A stretch of DNA of 64,000 bases from Alkaliphilus peptidifermentans DSM 18978. GTDB taxonomy: Bacteria > Bacillota > Clostridia > Peptostreptococcales > Natronincolaceae. Positions 44,492 to 53,087 of this stretch are shown here, one piece after another. A program made the position numbers and the translations under genes. How positions within the stretch are numbered: position 1 is the first letter of the stretch; every line of letters begins with the position of its first letter. The stretch lies in contig NZ_FMUS01000003.1 of the NCBI RefSeq assembly GCF_900101495.1, positions 1 through 64,000 of the forward strand. The letters run 5' to 3'. Below the pieces are notes generated by a model. The model saw only the letters and a list, made by a program, of their open reading frames with translations, had not been told where the DNA came from and did no database searches.

Positions 44492-44706
44492 GGAAAAATA
44501 AAAGAGCCATCCTCAAAGTTATTAATTTCTTTTTGGATAGCTCTTTTAAATTTTTTGCGATTATATTTTGAATCACCGATAACTCCACACCCGCTATAAA
44601 CACCTGGCATACTTCGATTTAGTTTGTTGGCTGATTTGATGAATGCTTCCTTTCCACTTAATTTAATGCTTTCCTTCTTCATATTAAGATTTTTCTTTTT
44701 CCCCAT
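44434..44706 (-). CDS. Small basic protein of unknown function
   Basis: 90 residues, Lys/Asn-rich, with an internal SGCGVIGDSKYNRKKFKRAIQKEINNFEDGS. No family recognised. The ATG at 44706 has GGAGG at a good distance; the longer frame from 44748 lacks one. The last 20 codons overlap the plus-strand remnant and the hairpin at 44499-44547, so the natural C-terminus may have been altered. Confidence 0.5.
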   Translation of the reverse strand: MGKKKNLNMKKESIKLSGKEAFIKSANKLNRSMPGVYSGCGVIGDSKYNRKKFKRAIQKEINNFEDGSFIFPIKYYWQLMWYTLEPDMPL

Positions 44707-44848
44707 TGTTCTACCTCCAATATTTTGGCTTCTTCTATATTTTATCATAAAATATCTATTTTATATAGATGCTAAGATATTCTACTTAACATAGTATAGT
44801 ATATAAAATAAATTTCAAATAACATATTATCAAAATTAAGTCAATATA

Positions 44849-44893
44849 TTGACAATTGGTAAGAAATTTTATATAATAATGATAATCATTATC
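44849..44893 (+). promoter_or_regulatory. Consensus promoter overlapped by a Fur box
   Basis: TTGACA (44849-44854), a 17-nt spacer and TATAAT (44872-44877). The 19-bp Fur-box consensus GATAATGATAATCATTATC is matched in 18 positions at 44875-44893, overlapping the -10 and start site. Iron-dependent repression of the DUF2325-DUF3793 pair is strongly suggested. Confidence 0.88.
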
Positions 44894-44922
44894 GGTAAGA
44901 AATATACAAAGGAGGAATTTAC

Positions 44923-45225
44923 ATGAAAGCTCTATTGGTTGGTGCGGATCGACTTGGAAATATTCCTAATATACTTATGGAGTACGGAATTGAAGATTTT
45001 ACCCATTGGACAGGAAGAAAAAAAGGAATGCGTAATTATGAAATACCCACAGAAACAGATATGGTCATTGTTTTTTATGATTTTATTGAGCACAATATAA
45101 CACAAATTGTTAAAGAAAAGGCTAAGCAAAATAATATACCATGTGTTTTTTCAAGAAGGGCATGTAGTGATTTATCAAAACAACTAAATAACTGTAGTGG
45201 ATGTGCATTCAATAAGAAACAATAA
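44923..45225 (+). CDS. DUF2325-domain protein
   Basis: 100 residues with the DUF2325 fold from the N-terminus (MKALLVGADRLGNIPNILMEYGI, then DMVIVFYDFIEHN, then CVFSRRACSDLSKQL). The tail has CSGC (about residues 91-94), which with the nearby Cys could bind a metal. Function unknown. AAGGAGG precedes the ATG. A Fur box overlaps its promoter, so it belongs to the iron-starvation response, probably together with the DUF3793 gene 88 nt downstream. Confidence 0.85.
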   Translation: MKALLVGADRLGNIPNILMEYGIEDFTHWTGRKKGMRNYEIPTETDMVIVFYDFIEHNITQIVKEKAKQNNIPCVFSRRACSDLSKQLNNCSGCAFNKKQ

Positions 45226-45313
45226 AAAATTTTTTTACTGACTGTTGAGAAGTGTTATCAATTGAATCCTACATAAATAGATAGTTGACTGCTGAAGGAG
45301 GGAGGAAAGCATA

Positions 45314-45913
45314 ATGGGAGGAGAATTAAACCATTGTTATTGTCTGAATAAAAATAGCGAATATGAATTTATCAGATGGATTATTGAAGCTTTGGGTCCA
45401 GTTTTATTAGGTGTAAAGCCATCTGAAATCTTAAGCTTTCCTGGTAATGACCTTATTAGTATTAGAAAAAAAGAAGAAGTAAAAAGTATAATTAACATAA
45501 GCTCAAAGGTTTGTTATAAAGAGTTTAACACATTAAATGGATGTAGTAAGATACTGTTTTATAATTACCTACTGCTGGAGGACACCCTTAGAGAAAATAG
45601 GAATTTAAGATTTTTAAAGGGTCATAACTATCCAAAGGAATACAATTTAGACAATTATTTAAATCATATGATCGAAAAAATGCAAAATGGAGTAATACCC
45701 CATGAGATTGGTGTATTTCTAGGATATCCTTTGAAGGATGTAATTGGTTTTATGGGTCACCCCTCCTTAAAATTAACTAAGGTGTGTGGATGGAAGGTTT
45801 ATGGTGACACAAGGCTATCAGACAAAAAATATAGGGAAATTATTAATGCTAAAAACCAAATAAGGACAATGCTTCAAATCAATGAACCTGAAGAAATAAT
45901 TCAATTAGCTTAA
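45314..45913 (+). CDS. DUF3793-family protein
   Basis: 199 residues. Conserved segments are ALGPVLLGVKPSEIL, the Cys-containing LNGCSKILFYNYLLLEDTL, IPHEIGVFLGYPLKDVIGFMGHP and CGWKVYGDTRLSDKKYREI. DUF3793 genes often lie with iron- and flavodoxin-related genes in Clostridia, which agrees with the Fur box upstream. Biochemical role unknown. GGAGGGAGG precedes the ATG. Confidence 0.85.
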   Translation: MGGELNHCYCLNKNSEYEFIRWIIEALGPVLLGVKPSEILSFPGNDLISIRKKEEVKSIINISSKVCYKEFNTLNGCSKILFYNYLLLEDTLRENRNLRFLKGHNYPKEYNLDNYLNHMIEKMQNGVIPHEIGVFLGYPLKDVIGFMGHPSLKLTKVCGWKVYGDTRLSDKKYREIINAKNQIRTMLQINEPEEIIQLA

Positions 45914-45942
45914 ATGTGTCTAGAATATCGGACACATTTTTT
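45912..45942 (+). terminator. Terminator of the Fur-regulated unit
   Basis: AAATGTGTC and GACACATTT form a 9-bp stem around TAGAATATCG, then TTT. Confidence 0.85.
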
Positions 45943-46035
45943 GTGTATAAACTACAAAGGTTGATCATTAAGTTGAGGGTTAGACTAGATTCTAGTTAAA
46001 TCAGAGAAAATTTTTGTATGTAATAATATGGATTG

Positions 46036-46064
46036 TTGACAAGTGAAATATCCTATGCTATACT
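46036..46064 (+). promoter_or_regulatory. Promoter of the second tRNA cluster
   Basis: TTGACA (46036-46041), 17-nt spacer, TATACT (46059-46064) with an extended -10 TGC just before it. The first tRNA begins about 55 nt downstream of the predicted start site. Confidence 0.8.
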
Positions 46065-46126
46065 ATCAATTACAGTGTTGAAATATAGTCATAGCCTTGG
46101 TAGTAGTGGGTTATGCAATAGGAATT

Positions 46127-46215
46127 GGAGAGGTGTCCGAGCGGTTTAAGGAGCTGGTCTTGAAAACCAGTGACTCCGAAAGGGGCCGTGGGTTCGAATC
46201 CCACCCTCTCCGCCA
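46127..46215 (+). tRNA. tRNA-Ser (anticodon TGA)
   Basis: Class II cloverleaf with acceptor GGAGAGG/CCTCTCC, anticodon loop CTTGAAA, long variable arm, encoded CCA. Confidence 0.97.
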
Positions 46216-46335
46216 TTTAGAAGTCAGAGGGCAGAAAGCAGAGTGCCAGAAAACATAAAAGATAAATTGAATTTCTGTAAGAAATTCAGACTTTGAAATC
46301 AGGCAAACTGAACTCCGACATCTGATATCCAATAT

Positions 46336-46427
46336 GGAGAAGTACTCAAGTAGGCTGAAGAGGACGGTTTGCTAAACCGTTAGGTCGTGTATGCGGCGCG
46401 CGGGTTCGAATCCCGCCTTCTCCGCCA
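46336..46427 (+). tRNA. tRNA-Ser (anticodon GCT)
   Basis: Class II cloverleaf with acceptor GGAGAAG/CTTCTCC, anticodon loop TTGCTAA, large variable arm, encoded CCA. The 120-nt spacer before it holds nothing recognisable. Confidence 0.97.
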
Positions 46428-46452
46428 TTAACCCAAAAACCCTATATTATAG

Positions 46453-46529
46453 GGGCCTTTAGCTCAGTTGGTTAGAGCGTCCGGCTCATAACCGGTAGGT
46501 CCGGGGTTCGAGTCCCTGAAGGCCCACCA
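46453..46529 (+). tRNA. tRNA with anticodon CAT (Met or lysidine-type Ile2)
   Basis: Acceptor GGGCCTT/AAGGCCC, anticodon loop CTCATAA, encoded CCA. The perfectly paired first position excludes initiator tRNA. Elongator Met and Ile2 share this anticodon and I cannot separate them by eye. Confidence 0.93.
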
Positions 46530-46592
46530 ATTAAATAACAGAAGGTAGATGGCGGAATGCTTATAACAAGCACTACCTAACGAGTTATATTC

Positions 46593-46635
46593 AAAAGTCA
46601 GAGTACGGATTATCCATTACTCTGACTTTTTATAT
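46593..46635. terminator. Bidirectional terminator
   Basis: AAAAGTCAGAGTA and TACTCTGACTTTT form a perfect stem over a 13-nt loop, with T's on the plus side and A's on the other. It serves the tRNA cluster and the convergent exonuclease gene. Confidence 0.8.
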
Positions 46636-46637
46636 AT

Positions 46638-47669
46638 CTATTGAACATATGGAGTTCTTATAGCCATAGTTATTATTTCTAAAATTAGACCTTCAAAAGG
46701 TTGCAGGTTAGGTGAGTGTATGTCTACATGTAAAAAGTGTTCCTCATAAAGCTGCTCATTATTTTGATAGACTTGATTTTCTCTTGATATATTCAATACC
46801 CTTAAATCGATAAAATGAATTTTTTTACCACTGTTTAACTTTGTATTAAATAAAGGTATGTCTAGTTTGAAGCTACCTAAGGAAGGATCCCAAAAGAAAC
46901 TAAAGCCTTGATGATAGTGCTTTAATTGAGGCAAATTATTATTTTTAGAAGATCTTCCAACTAATGTTATAGCTTTAGACTTAAAAGAAAAATCAGTGGG
47001 AAAAAATGAAAAGCTAATTGCTTCATCATCTAAGTGTACTATATGCTGCCATTTTTTATAAACTTCTTCAGGAATAAATTTAAATATATCTAGTACTTTC
47101 CCTAAATAGTAAATATCCTCATAGTTATGCAATAGTATTTTTTCTAATAACGCTGCTGACCTTTTTTTTGTAAACTGGTTATAAAGTCTAACACTATCTT
47201 CTCCGCTAATTATGTCTTTTCTGTTTATTCCTAAGTATTTTTCTACTGTTTTCAGCTTGAAGTTGTCAATTTTTAAATACTCTTTATTCTTCCTAAGGTG
47301 CTTTAAAATATCAATATGCTCTAAGGTCTCCCCGGGCCATTCTAATTTATGTTGAATAAAGCGTTCCTTTAAAAAAGGACAATCGAAGGTGGCACCATTA
47401 TATGTTATCATTGTGTCGAAGTTACTTATGTCCTTCATGAACTCTAATAGTATTAAACCTTCTTCTGAAGAGTCTTCAGCAAATAATTGTCTAATTTTAA
47501 TTTGACCATCCTCAGCAAATAAATAACCTATAAGAATTACTTTATTATGATATTTACTAAGCCCTGTTGTTTCTATATCGAAAATAACTGTGTTATTACA
47601 GCTTACATATTGATAAACGTATTTAGGTATAATCAATTGTTCTTTATGAGTATATTCTTTAATTATCAT
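46638..47669 (-). CDS. RNase H-like/DEDD exonuclease domain protein (YprB type)
   Basis: 343 residues. The DEDD exonuclease core is at about 25-195: motif I VIFDIETTGLSKYHN with Asp-Glu, motif II MITYNGATFDCPFL with Asp, and a later HNYEDIYYLGKV with the last Asp. This matches the YprB ribonuclease H-like domain family. The C-terminal 140 residues are not recognised; B. subtilis YprB instead has TPR-like repeats there. Probable nuclease in DNA or RNA maintenance. GGAGG precedes the ATG. Confidence 0.85.
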   Translation of the reverse strand: MIIKEYTHKEQLIIPKYVYQYVSCNNTVIFDIETTGLSKYHNKVILIGYLFAEDGQIKIRQLFAEDSSEEGLILLEFMKDISNFDTMITYNGATFDCPFLKERFIQHKLEWPGETLEHIDILKHLRKNKEYLKIDNFKLKTVEKYLGINRKDIISGEDSVRLYNQFTKKRSAALLEKILLHNYEDIYYLGKVLDIFKFIPEEVYKKWQHIVHLDDEAISFSFFPTDFSFKSKAITLVGRSSKNNNLPQLKHYHQGFSFFWDPSLGSFKLDIPLFNTKLNSGKKIHFIDLRVLNISRENQVYQNNEQLYEEHFLHVDIHSPNLQPFEGLILEIITMAIRTPYVQ

Positions 47670-47895
47670 AATGACCTCCGAAGATTATCTATAATAATAT
47701 AATATCAAAAAAAATCTGTTTGGGAAATAAGCTATAAAATATAGAAATTTCTAGTATATTGTTATAATATGTAAATTGAGGGTATAAGGATGAGGAAATA
47801 TTATATGTCATACAAATGTAAAACAAAACTTCTGTTACATATGATACTATATAGCTGTAAATAATTTACAGCCTAGTACAAGGGGGTAGTACCTA

Positions 47896-49320
47896 ATGAA
47901 GGGTGTTATTAGAACAATTCTATTAATTGCTTTGATTTGTATTTTCAGTATTCAGTTTACTATGTCAATGGTTATATTTACAGATTTGGATAATCATTGG
48001 GGTAAAGAGCACGTTAATTGGGCAGCAAATACAATGGAGTTAATTGATGGCTTTAATGATGGAACATTTAGACCTGATGACATAATGACTAGAATAGATT
48101 TTATTCTAGCATTAAATACATTACTTGTGAAAAAGAATATTTATCAAGATGTAGGGTTACATTTTGGTAAAGGTATTAATATATCTTACACTGATGTAGA
48201 CAGGTATCACTGGGCATATGGTGAGCTTGCTATACTGGCAACCTACATTTCTGAATATGGCAATGCTGATATTGAGATTAAAGAAATTTTTACAGAGGAT
48301 ACATTTAATCCCAATAAACCTATTAATAGACATGAAGTGTTATTGTTATCTAGAGCAGTTACCACACCACCAATAGAGGATCATATTATTAGCTTTAAAG
48401 ATGTAGATGCTAATATACCAAACTATAATCTGATAATTGAGTCGGTTAATAATGGAATTTTAAGAGGCTATTCTGATGGAACTCTAAGATTAGATAAAAA
48501 CATTACAAGGGCTGAAGCTGCAACAGTTTTGCGTCGAGTAGCAACTGATGTAAATTATCTAGCAGACAAGTTTCTTGTCTATGAGGATATTAAATCCAGA
48601 AATATTGGAATAGAACTTCCAATATTTCAACAAATAGATGAACATGAATCTCAATCACAGCTTCATCAACGCTTCATTGATGCAATTACATCTATTCAAT
48701 ATAGTGCTTTTGTTGGACATATACCCTATCATGAAAGACACTTGTATGATATGCAGCCAATAGAAACCCTCTGGGGCTTAAAAAACCAAAACTATTACAA
48801 TGTTATAGGAAACAATTATTATCTTATTAAGTATGACAAGGATTTAGTTATGGAAAGAAAAAAAGAATTGGTAAAGGAAGGTCTTCAGCATCTAAAGCTG
48901 AATGTAAACTCTAGTTTTGATGGATTAATAAGCTTTTTATCAATAGCAGCTGAACTACTTCCCATGGAGGAAACAATGAATGCTGCAGAAGCTACCTTTA
49001 GACAATCTGATAATAGCAAAACTAAGTTAGAAACTGGACTCTTTATTATGAGTCAATATATGGCTAATAATGAAATGGATAAAGGTTTAAACATACATAG
49101 AAGTCTTTTAGAATATGAATTTGCTGATGATATTAAAGCTCAAATAATTAGAAACTATGGATATCTATTATATAGTTTGAAGGGTGCAGATGAAGCCATC
49201 AGAATTTTAAAAGATCTGAAAGACGAAATGGATTTAGATTTCAATGAATTAAACCCTAATGCAATAGAATTTACTTTTAATGGTTTGATGAAACAAATAT
49301 TAATACAGAGTAAAAATTAA
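47896..49320 (+). CDS. S-layer-homology (SLH) domain surface protein
   Basis: 474 residues. A signal peptide (about 1-24) is followed by three SLH repeats (about 28-80, 98-155, 165-218), with hallmarks FTDLDNHWGKEHVNWAANTMELIDGFNDGTFRPDD and GYSDGTLRLDKNITRAEAATVLRRV. SLH repeats bind pyruvylated secondary cell-wall polymer. The C-terminal half is alpha-helical, perhaps TPR-like, and of unknown role. AAGGGGG precedes the ATG. Confidence 0.9.
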   Translation: MKGVIRTILLIALICIFSIQFTMSMVIFTDLDNHWGKEHVNWAANTMELIDGFNDGTFRPDDIMTRIDFILALNTLLVKKNIYQDVGLHFGKGINISYTDVDRYHWAYGELAILATYISEYGNADIEIKEIFTEDTFNPNKPINRHEVLLLSRAVTTPPIEDHIISFKDVDANIPNYNLIIESVNNGILRGYSDGTLRLDKNITRAEAATVLRRVATDVNYLADKFLVYEDIKSRNIGIELPIFQQIDEHESQSQLHQRFIDAITSIQYSAFVGHIPYHERHLYDMQPIETLWGLKNQNYYNVIGNNYYLIKYDKDLVMERKKELVKEGLQHLKLNVNSSFDGLISFLSIAAELLPMEETMNAAEATFRQSDNSKTKLETGLFIMSQYMANNEMDKGLNIHRSLLEYEFADDIKAQIIRNYGYLLYSLKGADEAIRILKDLKDEMDLDFNELNPNAIEFTFNGLMKQILIQSKN

Positions 49321-49380
49321 TAGTAATACTCTGTATATAATTTAATAAAACTAGTCATTGCCATTAGCAAATTAAGAAAA

Positions 49381-49424
49381 TGAGTCGGACAATTGAAGTA
49401 AACCCCAAATGTCTGACTTATTCT
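49381..49424 (+). terminator. Probable terminator of the SLH gene
   Basis: AATGAGTCGGACA pairs imperfectly with TGTCTGACTTATT over a 19-nt loop. Confidence 0.55.
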
Positions 49425-49523
49425 ATCTCACAACCTATAGCTTCTATTTGTCTTTCTAATTGAAATATGATAAACTTTAAAACTGCAGATTTAATTAAAA
49501 TATGCTTGTAGAGGGTGTAAGCT

Positions 49524-51545
49524 TTGGATTTATATAAATATTCCTTAAACAATAAGCAGCTGGAGGCTGTAACTCATAAAGATGGACCTTGTATAGTCTA
49601 TGCTGGTCCAGGCTCTGGAAAAACAACTATAATAACACATCGCATTGGTAATTTAATAAAAAATCATAATGTGTCTGGTGAAAACATACTAGTAATAACC
49701 TTTACCAAGGCTGCTGCTGAGGAGATGCGTTTGCGTTTTGGTAAGCTTATGGGAGGTAGCGATGGAAAAGGAGTTAATTTTGGCACCTTTCACGCAGTAT
49801 TTTATAAAATTATTAGACGTTATTTTGGACTAGAAATGTCAAATATTATAAATGAAAAGGATAGAAGAAATGTAATAAAGAATATTATAAAAACACTTGA
49901 GGTGGAAAATCCATATAATGATGATTTAATTAAGGAAATTTTACAGGAAATAGGGCTTTATAAAAGTAATCACTATTTAGTTGGTAATTATTCTTCTAAT
50001 GTACTATCAGACAATGATTTTCAAAGGGTAATTGATTGTTACGAAGCCTACAAAAAGGACTTAGGGAAAATAGACTTTGATGATATGTTAACTAAATGCT
50101 ACGATATATTGAGTAAAGAGAGAAAACTTTTAGAAAACCTAAGAAATCAATTTCAATATATTCTGATTGACGAATTTCAGGACATTAATGCTATTCAGTT
50201 TGAAATTATAAAAATGCTCTCAGCACCAAAAAATAATATTTTTGTAGTTGGTGATGATGATCAATCTATTTATAGCTTTCGAGGTGCCAAACCAGAATTT
50301 ATTTTGGAATTTGAACAGATCTATCCTGACTTAAATAAAATCTCCGTTCAAAGAAATTATCGCTCACAGCAGGCTATAATTATTGCTGCAAATCAGCTGA
50401 TCTCAAATAATAATTTTCGTGTAAATAAAAATATGGAGCCGACTATTACAAGTTCAAAAACAATTGAATACTACTCACCTCTAAATAGAGAGGAGGAGAA
50501 TAGAAGGGTTTTTGACATAATAACTGACGCTGTGAAAAGGGGACATCAGTATAAAGATATTGCAGTTATCTATCGTACTAACCTATTGGCAAATGGGCTG
50601 GTGGATATTTTATTAGATAATAAAATACCCTTTATCTGCAAAGATCAAATTGATAATATTTATGATCACTGGATAGCAAGGGATATTATTGCATATATGA
50701 AGGCCGCCCATAATCAACTGGACAATAATAGCATAATAGCTATAATAAATAGACCAACTCGCTATGTTACAAAGAAATCCATAAGAGAAGCCAGTGAATA
50801 TCATAAGGACCTAATTACGTCTTTGAAGCTGAAGGGAGGACTTTTACCTTACCAGTTGAAGCTAGTTGAAGAGTTAGAAGTTGACTTGAAATCACTAAGG
50901 CACATGGAGTTTAAGGAAGCAATTTCTTTTATACGGAAAAAGATAGGCTACAATCAATATATAGTTAATTATTGCCTAGAGAAAAATATACCAAGCAATG
51001 GTTTTTTCGATATTCTTGATGAGTTTGAGGAAGCATGTGGAAAATATAAAGACCTTAATTCTTATTTTGCTGGTATGGAAGCCTTTAGAAATCAAATAAG
51101 AAATAAGCCAAAGGACAATGACGACAACAGAGTGTCATTACTGACCATGCATAGTGCAAAGGGCTTAGAATATGAAGTAGTTATTATAACAAGTGCTATT
51201 GAAGAAATTGTTCCCCATAGTAAATCTGTTTCTTGTAATAAAATGTTGGAGGAAGAAAGACGACTCTTCTATGTGGCTATTACCAGAGCAAAGGATGAGC
51301 TTTATATTTTATCACCTAAAAACAGATATGATAGAAAAGTGGAGGCTTCAAGATTTATTGAAGAAATGAAATGCTACCAAATGGAGAGAAGTAGGTTTTT
51401 TAAAGGAAAAGAAATAATTCATAAGGCATTTGGACATGGGTCAGTTATAGATATTATTGATAACATACTTAAAATACGATTTTCATCTAATGAAATCAAA
51501 GATTTTGATCTTGATACCTGTATAAAGAACAATATATTCAGATAA
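49524..51545 (+). CDS. UvrD/PcrA-like superfamily I DNA helicase
   Basis: 673 residues. Helicase motifs are complete: Q-motif LNNKQLEAVTH, I (AGPGSGKTT), Ia (VITFTKAAAEEM), II (ILIDEFQDIN), III (VVGDDDQSIYSFRGA), IV (VQRNYRSQQAI), V (TMHSAKGLEYEVVII) and VI (RRLFYVAITRAK). It is shorter than PcrA, with a reduced C-terminal tail and the variant DEFQD in place of DEYQD. It unwinds DNA 3'-5' in repair or replication restart. The TTG start has AGAGGGTG upstream. A terminator hairpin follows. Confidence 0.93.
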   Translation: MDLYKYSLNNKQLEAVTHKDGPCIVYAGPGSGKTTIITHRIGNLIKNHNVSGENILVITFTKAAAEEMRLRFGKLMGGSDGKGVNFGTFHAVFYKIIRRYFGLEMSNIINEKDRRNVIKNIIKTLEVENPYNDDLIKEILQEIGLYKSNHYLVGNYSSNVLSDNDFQRVIDCYEAYKKDLGKIDFDDMLTKCYDILSKERKLLENLRNQFQYILIDEFQDINAIQFEIIKMLSAPKNNIFVVGDDDQSIYSFRGAKPEFILEFEQIYPDLNKISVQRNYRSQQAIIIAANQLISNNNFRVNKNMEPTITSSKTIEYYSPLNREEENRRVFDIITDAVKRGHQYKDIAVIYRTNLLANGLVDILLDNKIPFICKDQIDNIYDHWIARDIIAYMKAAHNQLDNNSIIAIINRPTRYVTKKSIREASEYHKDLITSLKLKGGLLPYQLKLVEELEVDLKSLRHMEFKEAISFIRKKIGYNQYIVNYCLEKNIPSNGFFDILDEFEEACGKYKDLNSYFAGMEAFRNQIRNKPKDNDDNRVSLLTMHSAKGLEYEVVIITSAIEEIVPHSKSVSCNKMLEEERRLFYVAITRAKDELYILSPKNRYDRKVEASRFIEEMKCYQMERSRFFKGKEIIHKAFGHGSVIDIIDNILKIRFSSNEIKDFDLDTCIKNNIFR

Positions 51546-51552
51546 GATTATA

Positions 51553-51586
51553 AAAAAAAATCCCAATTTATTATTGGGATTTTTGC
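51553..51586 (+). terminator. Terminator of the helicase gene
   Basis: AAAATCCCAAT and ATTGGGATTTT around TTATT. The same stem occurs twice more, at 53703-53726 and 53877-53903. Confidence 0.85.
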
Positions 51587-51698
51587 TATGGTTACTTAAT
51601 ATTAAGTCTATAACTCTTAGCTCTTATTTTAAATTTAGATTTTCATTCTTCAATTTTCAATTCTCAACTTTTCATTTTCAACTTTTAACTTTTAACTC
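51587..51698. other. Low-complexity A/T tract
   Basis: Reiterated words such as TTTTCAACTTTTAACTTTT. AACTTTTAACTTTTAACT at 51680-51697 is identical to 252-269 in the first tRNA cluster. No gene. Confidence 0.6.
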
Positions 51699-52697
51699 TT
51701 ATTTAGGCCCATATTGATTATGCTCCATTATCTGTTTGACTTCATTTAAGCTTTGAGTAACTGCCAAGGCTAGCATTAGTTTGATTCTAGCCTTTTGACC
51801 AGGCAAATCTCCACCTAAAATCACTCCTAAATTCCGTAGGCTTCTACCCCCACCCTCATATCCATAGGTATCTAATACCCGGCCAGTAGGGCACCTAGAA
51901 ACCATTACCACGGCAACATCATTATTAATGGCATAGGTTATACCATCAATCATGCCGGGGGGAACATTACCTCTGCCCATAGCTTCCAGTATAATTCCTT
52001 TTGAGCCTGAATCAACACAGAACTTTAATAGGCGTGAATCCATTCCTGCCACACATTTAACTAGATCAACGTTTGGTATAATAGAGTCTGTATAAATATG
52101 TTGACGGCTTACTATATCCCTATGTAGAATTACTTCATCATTATCAACAATACCTAATGGACCAAATTCTAAAGATTTAAAGGTATCTAAGCTTAAGGTA
52201 TTGGTTTTAGTGACTTCACTGGCAGCATTTACTTCATTATTCATAACCACTAAAACACCCTTGCCCTTAGTTTGTGGCGATATAGCAGTACATACAGCAG
52301 CGGCTAAATTGCTTGGACCATCATATCCTAGTTCAGAAGAATTTCTCATGGCTCCAGCTATTACTACCGATTTATTTGAGTCGATAGTTAGATCCAATAA
52401 AAATGCAGTCTCTTCCAAAGTATCTGTACCATGAGTTATTACTACTCCATCAATATCCTCCCTCTGAAGGGTATCCATCACTAAGCTTCTTAAATCCATC
52501 ATCAGAAGGGGATCAATATGAGGACCAGGTAGAGTTGAAAAGTTAATTGTTTCAATGCTTGCATACTTATCAATATTTGTTACCAATGAAAGAATTTCTT
52601 GGTTAGAAAGTGATGGAATTGCAGCTCCGATTCGTGGATCTATAGACATAGATATAGTGCCACCTGTAAAAATAACAGCAACTTTGGGCTTATCCAT
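51699..52697 (-). CDS. L-asparaginase
   Basis: 332 residues. The two catalytic motifs are present: FTGGTISM near the N-terminus with the nucleophilic Thr, and VVITHGTDTLEETAFLLDL at about 90-108 with Thr-Asp. It hydrolyses asparagine to aspartate and ammonia. There is no signal peptide, so it is probably cytosolic. AAAGGAGG precedes the ATG on the minus strand. A promoter-to-terminator RNA (52813-52928) lies upstream on the same strand and may be its attenuated leader or a separate sRNA. Confidence 0.94.
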   Translation of the reverse strand: MDKPKVAVIFTGGTISMSIDPRIGAAIPSLSNQEILSLVTNIDKYASIETINFSTLPGPHIDPLLMMDLRSLVMDTLQREDIDGVVITHGTDTLEETAFLLDLTIDSNKSVVIAGAMRNSSELGYDGPSNLAAAVCTAISPQTKGKGVLVVMNNEVNAASEVTKTNTLSLDTFKSLEFGPLGIVDNDEVILHRDIVSRQHIYTDSIIPNVDLVKCVAGMDSRLLKFCVDSGSKGIILEAMGRGNVPPGMIDGITYAINNDVAVVMVSRCPTGRVLDTYGYEGGGRSLRNLGVILGGDLPGQKARIKLMLALAVTQSLNEVKQIMEHNQYGPK

Positions 52698-52812
52698 AAT
52701 AAACCTCCTTTAAAGAGTATATAAAAGCTTTTTTATTTGTTTCAACAATATTATATATTATAGTGTTGCATTTGTGAATTAGCATAAACCTCTTAGATCA
52801 TTAATTTTTTGC

Positions 52813-52928
52813 AAAAAAAAAGAGCTGGGGTTCGTCGCCCAGCTTCACATCTATAACGACGTGAATCAAAAGGGGTATTGGGAAAATAAAAAATTTAATA
52901 AATCGAGGTTACCAGGGGGATAACCACA
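52813..52928 (-). ncRNA. Candidate small RNA or attenuated leader with C-rich segments
   Basis: On the minus strand a consensus promoter (see 52934-52962) leads into about 115 nt with three stem-loops. The first is GGTTA/TAACC with loop TCCCCCTGG (52907-52925). The second is TTCAC/GTGAA (52844-52865). Last is a terminator GCTGGG/CCCAGC (52824-52843) followed by nine T's. An unpaired CCCAATACCCC lies between the first two. C-rich exposed segments are typical of Firmicute sRNAs that pair with Shine-Dalgarno sequences. No known family recognised. Confidence 0.6.
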
Positions 52929-52933
52929 GCTTT

Positions 52934-52962
52934 ATTATAGCAAATTTCGACAAAGTTCGCAA
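52934..52962 (-). promoter_or_regulatory. Promoter of the candidate small RNA
   Basis: On the minus strand TTGCGA (52957-52962), exactly 17 nt, then TATAAT (52934-52939). The predicted start is near 52928. Confidence 0.75.
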
Positions 52963-53087
52963 CAATATAATTTATAATCATATTTAATTAATAAGCATTA
53001 TTATAGCAAATAACAATGTTTTTTTATATTGTATAATATTGTATAATAACTTAAAGAGATTTAATTATGGACTGGGAGGTTTTGATA

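Noticed and set aside
52813-52928. 6S RNA, SRP RNA or tmRNA
   Set aside because: Length and secondary structure do not fit: there is no long central-bubble hairpin, no SRP tetraloop core and no tRNA-like ends.
53067-53087. ATG at 53067 as start of the LUD gene
   Set aside because: The ribosome site GGGAGGT lies after it and fits the TTG at 53088.
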